The notes beneath the pieces are model-generated. The model had not been told where the DNA came from. It searched no databases and saw only the letters and a program-made list of their open reading frames with translations. Below are positions 14,201 through 24,261 of a stretch of 64,000 nucleotides of DNA, piece by piece. The DNA lies in the NCBI GenBank assembly GCA_947044365.1, contig OX345639.1, positions 7,919,218 through 7,983,217 of the forward strand, read 5' to 3'. The position numbers and the translations under genes were made by a program. Source of the DNA: Petrosia ficiformis. Taxonomy: Eukaryota > Porifera > Demospongiae > Haplosclerida > Petrosiidae. Position 1 is the stretch's first letter. Each line of letters begins with the position of its first letter.

Positions 14201-17200
14201 AGACTCCCTGAGTCTCATGAGTCTCTCTGAGTCGCATGATTCCCATTTAATCTTTATCAGTATAATGAGTCTCCTGAGTCTCAAGCAGCCTCCCTGAATC
14301 TCATGAGTCTCCATAAGTCTCGCTGAGTCTCATGAGTCCCCAGCAGTCTCTCTGAGTCTCATGAGTCCCCAGTAGTCTCCCTAAGTCTCATGAGTCCCCA
14401 TGAGTCCATATGATACTCATGAGTCTAAGGATTGCACAGTAGTCTTTCTGTGTCTCATGAGTCCCCACCAGTTTCGCTGAGTCTCATGAGTCCCCAGTAG
14501 TCTCCCACAGCCTCATGAGTCTCCATTAGTCTCGCTGATTCTCATGAGTCCCGAGTAGTCTCCACAAGTCTCATGAGTCTCCATTAGTCTACCTGAGTCT
14601 CATGAGTCTCAATTAGTTTCGCTGAGTCTCATGAGTCTCCACTAGTATATCTGAGTCTCATGAGTTCCCAGTAGTCTCCCTAAGTCTCATGAGTCCCCCG
14701 TAGTCTCTATGAGTCTCATGAGTCCCCAGTAGTCTCCCTGAGTCTCACGAGTCCCCATGAGTGTCTATGATTCTCATGATTCTCATAAGTGCACAGTAGT
14801 TTATTCGAGTCTCATTAGTCCCCAGTAGTCTCTGAGTGTCATGAGTCCCCAGTAGTCTCCCAGAGTCTCATGAGTTTCCATTAGTCTCCCTGAGTCTCCC
14901 TGAGTCTCATGAATCCCTATGAGTCTGTACGAGTCTCATGAGTCTCATGAGTCCACAGTAGTCTCCCTGAGTCTCATGAGTCTCTGAGTCGCATGATTCC
15001 CATTTAATCTTTTTCAGTATAATGAGTCTCATGAGTCCCAGTAGTCTCCCAAGATCTCATGAGTCTTTATTAGTATCTAGCGTCTCGTGAGTCCCAAGTA
15101 GTCTCCTTGAGTCTCATGAGTCTCCAATAGTCTCCCTGAGTCTCATGAGTCTCCATTAGTCTACCTGAGTCTCATGAGTCTCCAGTAGTCTCTTTCAGTC
15201 TCATGAGTCCCCAGCCGTCTCTATGAGTCTCATGATTTCCCTGTAGTCTCCCTGAGTCTCAAGAGTCCACAGTAGACTTTCTGAGTCTCATGAGTCCCAA
15301 TAAGCGTCTCTGAATCTCATGAGTCCCCAGTAGTCTCCCTCAGCCTCCTGAGTCTCCATTAGTCTAGCTGACTCTCACGAGTCTACAGTAGTCTCTTAGA
15401 GTTTCATTAGTCCCCAGGAGTCTGCCTCCTGAGTCTCCATTAGTCTCGCTGATTCTCAGGAGTCTGCAGTAGACTATCTGAGTCTTATGAGTCTCAAGCA
15501 GTCTCTTTGAGTCTCATGATTCCCCAGCAGTCTGCCTGAGTCTCATGAGTCTCTATTAGTCTCCATATGATACTCATGAGTGTCAGGATTGCACAGTAGT
15601 CTTTCTGTGTCTCATGAGACCCCAGCAGTCTCTATGAGTCTAATGAGTCCCCATTGGTCTCCCTGAGTCTAGCGAGTCCCCATGAGTGTCTATGATTCTC
15701 ATGATTCTCATAAGTGCACAGTAGTTGCTTTGAGTCTCATTAGTCCCTAGCAGACACTATGAGTCTCATGAGTCCCCGGTAGTCGATCTGAGTCTCATGA
15801 TTCTGAATTAGTCTCCCTGTGTCTCATGAGTCTCCACTAGTATATCTGAAACTCATGAGTCCACATGAGTCTCTATGATTCTCATGAGTCTCTTGAGTCC
15901 ACAAGTAGTCTTTCTGAGTCTCATGAGTCTCCCGCAATCTCTATGAGTCTCATGATTCCCCAGCAGTCTGCCTGAGACTCATGAGTCTCTATTAGTCTTC
16001 CGGAGTCCAATGAGCCACCATTAAACTCCCAGAGTTTCATGAGTCCCTGTGTCTCTACGAATCTCATGAGTATAATGAGTCCACAGTAGTCTCCCCGAGT
16101 CTCTTGAGTCTCTGATTCACATGATTCCAATTTAATTTGTATCAGTATATTGAGTCTCGTGAGTCCCAAGCACCCTCCTTGAATCTCATGAGTCTCCAAT
16201 AGTCTCCCTGAGTCTCATGAGTCTCCATTAGTCTCTCTGAGTCTCATGAGTCTCCATGAGTCTGATTCTCAGGAGACACATGAGTCTACAGTAGTATTTC
16301 TGAGTCTCATGAGACCCCAGCAGTCGGCCTGAGTCTCATGAGTCCCTATTAGTCTCCCTGAGTCTCACGAGTGTCCATTATTCTCGCTTAGTCTCACGAG
16401 TCTCCAGTAGACTCCCTGAGTCTCATGAGTTCTCATGATATTCTCTGATTCTCATGGGTCTCATGAGTCCACCGTAGACTTTCTGAGTCATGAGTCTACA
16501 GTAGTCTGAGTCTAATGATTCTCTCGGAGTCTCATGAGTCCCCATTCGTCTTTATTAGTATCAAGAGTCTCATGAGTCGACTGTAGTCTTTCTGAGTCTC
16601 ATGAGTCCCCCGGTGTCTCCCTGAGTCCCTTGAGTCCCTCTGAGTTTCTCTGAGTCTCATGAGTTCCCTTAGTCTTTATTAGTATGAAGAATCTCATGAG
16701 TCTCAAGTAGTCTCCCTGAGTCTCACGAGTCTCCATTAGTATCGCTGAGTCTCATGAGTCCCGAGTAGTCTCCTTGAGTCTCATAAGTCTCCATTAGTCT
16801 ACTTGAGTCTCCTGAGTCTCATGAGTCCACAGTAGTCTTTCTGAGTCTCATGAGTACCCAGCAGTCTCTTAGGGGCTTCATGAGTCCCCAGTAGTCTCCC
16901 TAAGTCTCATGAGTCCCTTTTAGTCTTTATTAGTATCAAGATTCTCATGAGTCCAAGTAGTCTCCCGGATCTCATGACTCTCCTTTAGTCTCCCTGAGTC
17001 TCATGAGTCTCCCGTAGTCTCCTTGAATCTCATGAGTCCCCTTGAGTCTCTACGATTGTCAAGTGTCTCATCAGTCCACAGTAGTCTTTCAGAGTCTTAT
17101 GAGATCCCTGCTGTCTCTATGAGTCTCATGATTCCCCTTGAGTCTTTATTTGTATCAAACATCTCGTGAGTCCCAAGTAGTCTCCCTGATCTCATGAGTC

Positions 17201-17748
17201 TCCATTAGTCTCGCAGAGTCTCATGAGTCCTGAGTAGTCTCCCTGAGTCTCATGAGTCTCCATTAGTCTACCTGAGTCTCATGAGTCTCCAGTAGCCTCT
17301 TTGAGTCTCATTAAACCCCATTAGTCTGTATGAGTCTCCTGAGTCCACACTACTCTCCCTGAGTCTCATGAGTCTCCATCAGTCTCCATGAGTCTCATGA
17401 GTCCCCATCAGTCTCTATGATTTCATGAGTCTCATGAGTAGACTGTATTATTTTGAGTCTCTTTAGACCACACGAGTCTGTATGAGTCTCCTGAGTCTCA
17501 TGAGTCTCCAATAGTCTCCTGGAATCTCATGAGTCCCCTTGAGTCTCTATGATTGTCAAGAGTCTCATCAGTCCACAGTAGTCTTTCTGAGTCTCATGAG
17601 ATACCTGCATTCTCTACGAGTCTCAGGATTCCCCTTGAGACTTTATTAGTATCAAGCGTCTCGTGAGTCCCAAGTAGTCTCCCTGTGTCTCATGAGTCTC
17701 CACTAGTATATCTGAAACTCATGAGTCCACATGAGTCTCTATGATTCT

Positions 17749-19155
17749 CATGGGTCTCATGAGTCCACCGTAGACTTTCTGAGTCATGAGTCTACAGTAG
17801 TCTGAGTCTAATGATTCTCTCGGGGTCTCATGAGTCCCCATCCGTCTTTATTAGTATCAAGAGTCTCATGAGTCGACTGTAGTCTTTCTGAGTCTCATGA
17901 GTCCCCCGGAGTCTCCCTGAGTCCCTTGAGTCCCTTTGAGTCTCTGAGTCTCATGAGTTCCCTTAGTCTTTATTAGTATGAAGAATCTCATGAGTCCCAA
18001 GTAGTCTCCCTGAGTCTCACGAGTCTCCATTAGTATCGCGGAGTCTCATGAGTCTACAGTAGTCTCTTTGAGTCTCATTAATCACAGGATGAGTCTCGTG
18101 AGTCCCCACTAGTCTCCCTGAGTCTCATGCGTCACCATTAGACTCCCAGAGTCTCATGAGTTTCTGAGTCTCTACGAGTCTGATGAGTCTCATGAGTCCC
18201 CAGTAGTCTCCCTGAGTCTCATGAGTCTCTCTGAGTCGCATGATTCCCATTTAATCTTTATCAGTATAATGAGTCTCATGAGTCCCAAGCAGCCTCCCTG
18301 AATCTCCTGAGTCTCCAATAGTCTCCCTGAGTATCATGATTCCCCATGAGTCTCTATGAGTCTCACGAGTCTCATGAGTCTCCATTAGTATCGCTGAGTC
18401 TCATGAGTCGCCTTGATTCTCTATGATTGTCAAGAGTCTCATCAGTCCACTGTAGTCTTTATGAGTCTCATGAGATCCCTGCAGTCTCTATGAGTCTCAT
18501 GATTCCCCTTGAGTCTTTATTAGTATCAAGCGTCTCGTGAGTCCCAAGTAGTCTCCCTGAGTCTCATGAGTCTCATTTAGTCTACTTGAGTCTCATGAGT
18601 CTCCAGTAGTCTCTTTGAGTCTCATGAGTCCCCAGGAGTCTATATGATTTTCAGGAGACTCATGAGTCCCCAGTAGTTTCCATGAGTGTAATGAAAATTC
18701 CATTAGTCTCCCTGAGTCTGATGAGTCTCCATTAGTATATATGAGTCTCATGAGTCCCCATGAGTCTCTATGATTTTCAGGAGACTCATGAGTCCACAGT
18801 AGTCTTTCTGAGTCTCATGAGTCCCCAGCACTCGGCCTGAGTCTCATGAATCCCTATTAGTCTCCCTGAGTCTCACGAGTCACCATTATTCTCGCTGAGT
18901 CTCACGAGTCTCCAGTAGACTCCCTGACTCTCTTGAGTTCTCATGATACACTCTGATTCTCATGGGTCTCATGAGTCCACCGTAGACTTTCTGAGTCATG
19001 AGTTTACAGTAGTCTGAGTCTCATGATTCTCTCGGACTCTCATGAATCCCCTTCCGTCTTTATTAGTATCAAGAGTCTCATGAGTCAACAGTAGTCTTTC
19101 TGAGTCTCATAAGTCCCCAGGAGTCTCCCTGAGTCCCTTGAGGCCCTTTGAGTCT
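17749..19155 (+). repeat. Higher-order satellite A block, copy 2
   Basis: Partner of 9803-11205, with the same ordered series of variant monomers. It diverges at about 19150, where copy 1 continues with CTCTCTGAG and this copy with CTCCCTCAG. Confidence 0.8.
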
Positions 19156-21427
19156 CCCTCAGCCTCATGAGTCTCCATTAGTATCGCTGATTCTCATGAG
19201 TCCCGAGTAGTCTCCACAAGTGTCATGAGTCTCCATTAGTCTACATGAGTCTCATGAGTCTCAATTAGTTTCGCTGAGTCTCATGAGTCTCCACTAGTAT
19301 ATCTGAGTCTCATGAGTCCCCAGTAGTCTCCCTTAGTCACATGAGTCCACAATAGTCTCTATGAGTCTCATGAGTCCCCAGTAGTCTCCCTGAGTCTCAC
19401 GAGTCCCCAAGAGTGTCTATGATCCTCATGCACAGTAGTTTCTTGGAGTCTCATTAGTCGCCAGCAGTCAGTATGAGTCTCATGAGTCCCCGGTAGTCTA
19501 TCTGAGTTTCATGATTCTGAATTAGTCTCCCTGTGTCTCGTGAGTCTCCACTAGTATATCTGAATCTCATGAGTCCCCATGAGTCTCTATGATTCTCATG
19601 ACTCTCCATTAATTTCCCCGAGTTTGATGAGTCCCCAGCAGTTTCTATGAGTCTGATGAGTCCCCAATAGTCTCCCTGAGTCTCATGAGTTTCCATTACT
19701 CTTTTTGAGTCTCATGAGTCTTCATGAGTCTATGATTCTCAAGTGTTGTTAGTCCACAGTAGTCTTTCTGGATCTCACGAGACCCTAGCATTCTCTATGA
19801 GTCTCATGAGTCTCCCTTAATCTGCCAAAGTCTCTTGAGTCCCCATGAGTCCCTTTCAGTCTTTATCAGTATCAAGATTCTCATGAATCCCAAGAAGTCT
19901 TTCTGAGTCTCATGAGTATCCATTAGTCTTGCTGATACTGATGAGTCCCAGTAGTCTTTTTGAGACTCATGAGTCCCCAGGAGTCTCTCTGAATCTCATG
20001 AGTCCCCAGTAGTCTCCCTGAGTCTCATGAGTCCTCATGATTCTTTATTAATCACATGAATCTCATGAGTCCACAGTAGTATCTCATGAGACCCTAGCAT
20101 TCTCTATGAGTCTCATGAGTCTCCTTTAGTCTGCCAAAGTCTCATGAGTCCCCAAGAGTCCCTTTCAGTCTTTATCAGTATCAAGATTCTCATGAGTCCC
20201 ATGAAATCTCCCTGAGTCTCATGAGTATCCATTAGTCTCGCTGAGACTGAAGAGTCCCCAGTAGTCTTTTTGAGACCCATGAGTCCCCAGGAGTCTCTCT
20301 GAATCTCATGCGTCCCCAGTAGTCTCCCTGAGTCTCATGAGTCCTCATGATTCTCTGTTAATCACATGAGTCTCATGAGTCCACAGTAGTCTTTCTGGAC
20401 CCTAGCATTTTTTATGAGTCTCATGAGTCTCCCTTAGTCTGCCAAAGTCTCATGAGTCCCCATGAGTTCCTTTCAGTCTTTATCACTATCAAGTTTCTCA
20501 TGAGTCTCCTTTAGTCTCCCAAAGTCTCATGAGTCTATCTGAGTCTCATGAGTCCCCTTTAGTTTTTATTAGTACCAAGAATCTCATAAGTAGACTCCCT
20601 GGGACTCATGATTCTCCATGAGACTCGCAGAGTCTTACGAGGTCCCAGTAGTCTCCTCGATTTCAAGAGTTTCCATTAGTCTACCTGAGTCACATGAGTC
20701 ACCATAAGTGTCCTTCAGTCTCATGAGTCTCCATTAGTCTCCCTGAGTCTCATGAGTGCCCATGAGTCTTTATTAGTATCATGAGTCTCATGAGTCCCGA
20801 GAAGTCTCCTTCAGCCTCATGAGTCTCCATTAGTCTACCTGAGTCTCATGAGTCCACAGTAGACTCTCTTAGTCTCATGAGTACGCCGCAGTCACTATGA
20901 GCTTCATGAGTCCCCAGTAGTCTCCCTGAGTCTCAATAATCTCCATTAGTCTCCCTGTGTCTCATGAGTCCCTTTTAGTCTTTATTAGTATCAAGATTCT
21001 CATGAGTCCTCAGTAGTCTCTTTGAGACTCATTAGTCCCCAGGAGTCTCTACGATTCTCATGAGTCCCCAGGAGTCTCTCTGAATCTCATGAGTCTCCAG
21101 TAGTCTCTTCGAGTCTCATGAGTCCCCAGAAGACACTTTGAGTCTCATGAGTCCCAAGTAGCCTCTCTGAGACTCTTGAGTCTCCATTACTCTCCCTGAG
21201 TCTCATGACTCCCCATGAGTCTCTATGATTCTCGTGAGTCTCATGAGTTCACAGTAGTCTTTCTGAGTCTCATGAGTTCCCAGAAGTCTCCCTGAGTCTC
21301 ATGAGTCTCCATTACTCTCCCTGAGTCTCATGAGTCCCCATGAGTCTCTATGATTCTGGTGAGTCTCATGAGTCCACCGTAGTCTTTCTGAGTCTCATGA
21401 TTCCCAGAAGTCTCCCTCAGCCTCATG

Positions 21428-21889
21428 AGTCTCCATTAGTCTACCTGAGTCTCATGAGTCCACAGTAGACTCTTTGAGTCTCATCAGTCCCCAGTAGTCT
21501 CCCTGAGTGTCATGACTCTCCACTAGTCTCCCTGAGACTCATGAGTCCCCATGAGTCTCATTGATACTCATGAGTCCCCAATAGACTCCATGAGACTAAT
21601 GAGTCTCCAATACTCTCCTTGAGCCTCATGAGTCCCCATGAGTCTATGATTCTCAAGTCTCATGTGTATGCACTAGTCTTTCGGTGTCCCAAGTAGACTC
21701 CCTGAGTCACATGAGTCCCCTTGAGTCTCCATGATTCTCATTAGTCTCATGAGTTTAAAGTAGTCTCTATGAGGTTCATGAGTCCCCAGTAGTCTCTATG
21801 AGTCTCATGAGTCCCCAGTAGTCTCCCGGAGTTTCTTGAGTCCTCATGATTCTCTATTAATCTCATGAGTCTCATGAGTCCACCGTAGT
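21428..21889 (+). repeat. Near-identical satellite A block, copy 1
   Basis: About 460 bp recurring at 26368-26829 (offset 4940). Both contain the otherwise rare CATGTGTATGCACTAG and TTCGGTGTCCC variants, followed by GAGTTTAAAGTAG. By eye I see essentially no differences until the copies part after CCACCGTAGT. Confidence 0.85.
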
Positions 21890-23432
21890 CTTTCTGGATC
21901 TCATGAGACCCTACCATTTTCTATGAGTCTCATGAATCTCCTTTAGTCTCCCAAAGTCTCATGAGTCCCCCTGAGTCTCATGAGACTCCATTAGTCTACC
22001 TGACTCTCAGGAGTTCACAGTAGTCTTTCTGAGTCTAATGAGTCTCTATGAGTCTCATAAGTCCCCTTTAGTCTTTATTAGTATCAAGAATCTCATAAGT
22101 AGACACCCTGAGACTCATGATTCTCCATGAGACTCGATGAGTCTCACGAGTTCCCAGTAGTCTCCTCAATCTCAAGAGTCTCCATTAGTCTAACTGAGTC
22201 ACATGAGTCACCATAAGTCTCCTTCAGTCTCATGAGACTCCATTAGTCTACCTGACTCTCAGGAGTTCACAGTAGTCTTTCTGAGTCTAATGAGACTCTC
22301 TGAGTCTCATAAGTCCCCTTTAGTCTTTATTAGTACCAAGAATCTCATAAGTAGATTCCCTGAGACTCATGATTCTCCATGAGACTCGTTGAGTCTCACG
22401 AGTTCCCAGTAGTCTCCTCAATCTCAAGAGTCTCCATTAGTCTACCTGAGTCACATGAATCACCATAAGTCTCCTTCAGTCTCATGAGTCTCCATTAGTC
22501 TCGCTGAGTCTCATGAGTCCCGAGAAGTCTCCCTCAGCCTCATTAGTCTCCATTAGTCTACCTGAGTCTCATGAGTCCACAGTAGACTCTCTTAGTCTCA
22601 TGAGTACGCAGCAGTCTCTATGTGCTTCATGAGTCCCCAGTAGTCTTCCTGAGTCTCAATTGTCTCAATTAGTCTCCCTGAGTCTCATGAGTCCCTTTTA
22701 GTCTTTATTAGTATCAAGATTCTCATGAGTTCCAAGAAGTCTCCCTGAGTGTCATGAGTATCCATTAGTCTCGCTGAGACTCATGAGTCCTCAGTAGTCT
22801 CTTTGAGACTCATTAGTCCCCAGGAGTCTCTCCGATTCTCATGAGTCCCCAGGAGTCTCTCTGAATCTCATGAGTCTCCAGTAGTCTCTTTGAGTCTCAT
22901 GAGTCCCCAGCAGACACTTTGAGTCTCATGAGTCCCAAGTAGTCTCTCTGAGACTCTTGAGTCTCCATTACTCTCCCTGAGTCTCATGAGTCCCATGAGT
23001 CTCTATGATAATCGTGAGTCTCATGAGTCCACAGTAGTCTTTCTGAGTCTCATGAGTTCCCAGAAGTCTCCCTTAGTCTCATGAGTCCCTATGAGTCTCT
23101 ATGAGTGTCACAAGTCTCATGACTCCACAGTAGTCTGTCTAAGTGTCATGAGTCTCACTGAGTCTCAGGAATCCCTTTTAGTCTTTATTAGTATCAAGAT
23201 TCTCATGAGTCCCAAGAAGTCTCCCTGAGTCTCATGAGTATCCATTAGTCTCGCTGAGACTGATAAGTCCCCAGTAGTCTCTTTGAGACTCATGAGTTCC
23301 CAAGAGTCTCTCTGAATCTCATGAGTCTCCAGTAGTCTCTTTGAGTCTCATGAGTCCCCAGCAGACTCTTTGAGTCTCGTGAGTCCCCAGAAGTCTCCTT
23401 CAGTCTCATGAGACCCTATGAGTCTCTATGAG

Positions 23433-23444
23433 TCTCACAAGTCT
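23433..23444. other. Target-site duplication, left copy
   Basis: TCTCACAAGTCT immediately left of the composite SINE. The same 12 bases occur immediately right of it at 24250-24261. Removing the insert and one copy restores ordinary satellite A sequence (…GAGTCTCACAAGTCTCATGA…), comparable to the uninterrupted monomer near 23095-23125. Confidence 0.9.
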
Positions 23445-23576
23445 TAGCATTGAAGTCCACAGAAAAACAGACACTCTCTTTTCAGGAAACAACATGATCG
23501 CAGCTGGACTCGAACCACTGACCTTTAGATCAGGAGGCACAAGCTCCAACCACTAAGCCATGCTGCCTCCTTAAAA
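23445..23576 (-). mobile_element. Inverted SINE body
   Basis: Reverse complement of 23631-23762 over 132 bases, with about two mismatches and no gaps. The internal RNA polymerase III boxes are intact in minus orientation: A box 23550-23560 (complement of CCACTAAGCCA) and B box 23506-23516 (complement of GGACTCGAACC). With a 54-nt loop it could fold with the next copy into a long hairpin. Confidence 0.88.
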
Positions 23577-23809
23577 TATGTTGTGGTTAGTCATTCCCAT
23601 CAAATAGTTCCAGTTTGATGGGCACTCTTTTTTTAAGGAGGCAGCATGGCTTAGTGGTTGGAGCTTGGGCCTCCTGATCTAAAGGTCAGTGGTTCGAGTC
23701 CAGCTGCGGTCATGTTGTTTCCTGAAAAGAGAGTGTCTGTTTTTCTGTGGACTTCAATGCTAATACAACACCGTTAGGAGGGTTTCTCCTAATCAACTTT
23801 TCTCTATAT
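23577..23809 (+). mobile_element. tRNA-derived SINE, plus copy 1
   Basis: A leader of about 60 bp (TTGTGGTTAGTCATTCCC…) precedes a tRNA-like head at 23640-23711. The head has a perfect A box TGGCTTAGTGG (23647-23657) and a perfect B box GGTTCGAGTCC (23691-23701). Its first bases, GGCAGCATGG, resemble a leucine tRNA, but the anticodon arm is distorted, so this is not a functional tRNA gene. The tail carries a 7-bp hairpin (TTAGGAG/CTCCTAA, 23774-23792). Confidence 0.87.
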
Positions 23810-24018
23810 CACATTAGCTATTACCCAAGCCTTGGGTAATGAGGGATGACGCCTCCAAACTTAAAGGATTCACTTTGGAAATTGTGGTTTTACCGGTCGA
23901 TTCGTGGGACTCACCACTCTGCGGATTCTGACGGCACTTTAGGTTAGGGGGTTATAATAGAACTTCGGTTCCCCACAACTGTTAGGACTACGGTCTTATA
24001 TACACACTCGTGTGTATA
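23810..24018. other. Spacer between SINE copies
   Basis: About 209 bp found once in the window. It starts next to a perfect 10-bp-arm palindrome ATTACCCAAG-C-CTTGGGTAAT (23820-23840) and ends at an 11-bp-arm palindrome (TATATACACAC, 23997-24020). There is no ORF and no pol III box. It may be the body of a longer dimeric element or captured host DNA. Confidence 0.6.
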
Positions 24019-24249
24019 TATGTTGTGGTTAGTCATTCCCATCAAATAGTTCCAGTTTGATGGGCACTCTTTTTTAAGGAGGCAGCATGGCTTAGTGGTT
24101 GGAGCTTGGGCCTCCTGATCTAAAGGTCAGTAGTTCGAGTCCATCTGTGGTCATGTTGTTTCCTGAAAAGAGAGTGTCTGTTTTTCTGTGGACTTCAATG
24201 CGAATACAACACCGTTAGGAGGGTTTCTCCTAATCAACTTTCCTCTATA
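24019..24249 (+). mobile_element. tRNA-derived SINE, plus copy 2
   Basis: Direct repeat of 23577-23809, the same length within 2 bp. The A box is intact (24088-24098). The B box has a first-base change (AGTTCGAGTCC, 24132-24142), and the 3' side of the tRNA-like region also differs (CCATCTGTGG against CCAGCTGCGG). It ends CTCTATAT directly before the right target-site duplication. Confidence 0.85.
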
Positions 24250-24261
24250 TCTCACAAGTCT
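24250..24261. other. Target-site duplication, right copy
   Basis: TCTCACAAGTCT, an exact match to 23433-23444. Satellite A resumes in the same monomer phase immediately after. Confidence 0.9.

Larger units (their letters stand above)
5991..23444 (+). repeat. Satellite A, plus orientation, block 2
   Basis: About 17.5 kb of continuous 29-bp-type satellite with many variant monomers (…CCCCAGTAGTCTCCCT, …CCATTAGTCTACCT, …TTTATTAGTATCAAG). Long blocks are repeated at multi-kilobase distances, so homogenisation acts on higher-order units and not only on single monomers. Monomers from about 19.7 kb onward include a distinct variant (GGATCTCATGAGACCCTAGC). No gene, RNA gene or foreign insertion was recognised before 23445. 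Confidence 0.93.
23445..24249. mobile_element. Composite tRNA-derived SINE insertion
   Basis: An 805-bp insert of unrelated sequence in satellite A, bounded by an exact 12-bp target-site duplication. Order: one SINE body in minus orientation (23445-23576), then a full leader + tRNA-like head + tail unit in plus orientation (23577-23809), a unique spacer (23810-24018), and a second full plus unit (24019-24249). The variable-length duplication indicates integration by retrotransposition or a similar staggered cut. No reverse transcriptase is encoded, so the element is non-autonomous. No poly(A) or simple-repeat tail is seen; both plus units end in CTCTATAT. Confidence 0.85.

Noticed and set aside
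9000..19696. Small ORFs in satellite A (for example 15921-16199, 19454-19696)
   Set aside because: They are short frames across a 29-bp repeat that shifts phase every monomer, with no conservation between monomer copies.
23640..23711. Possible functional tRNA gene (perfect A and B boxes)
   Set aside because: The anticodon arm does not fold with a normal 7-nt loop, the acceptor ends pair poorly, and the same unit occurs three times with a common non-tRNA leader and tail. It is a SINE head.
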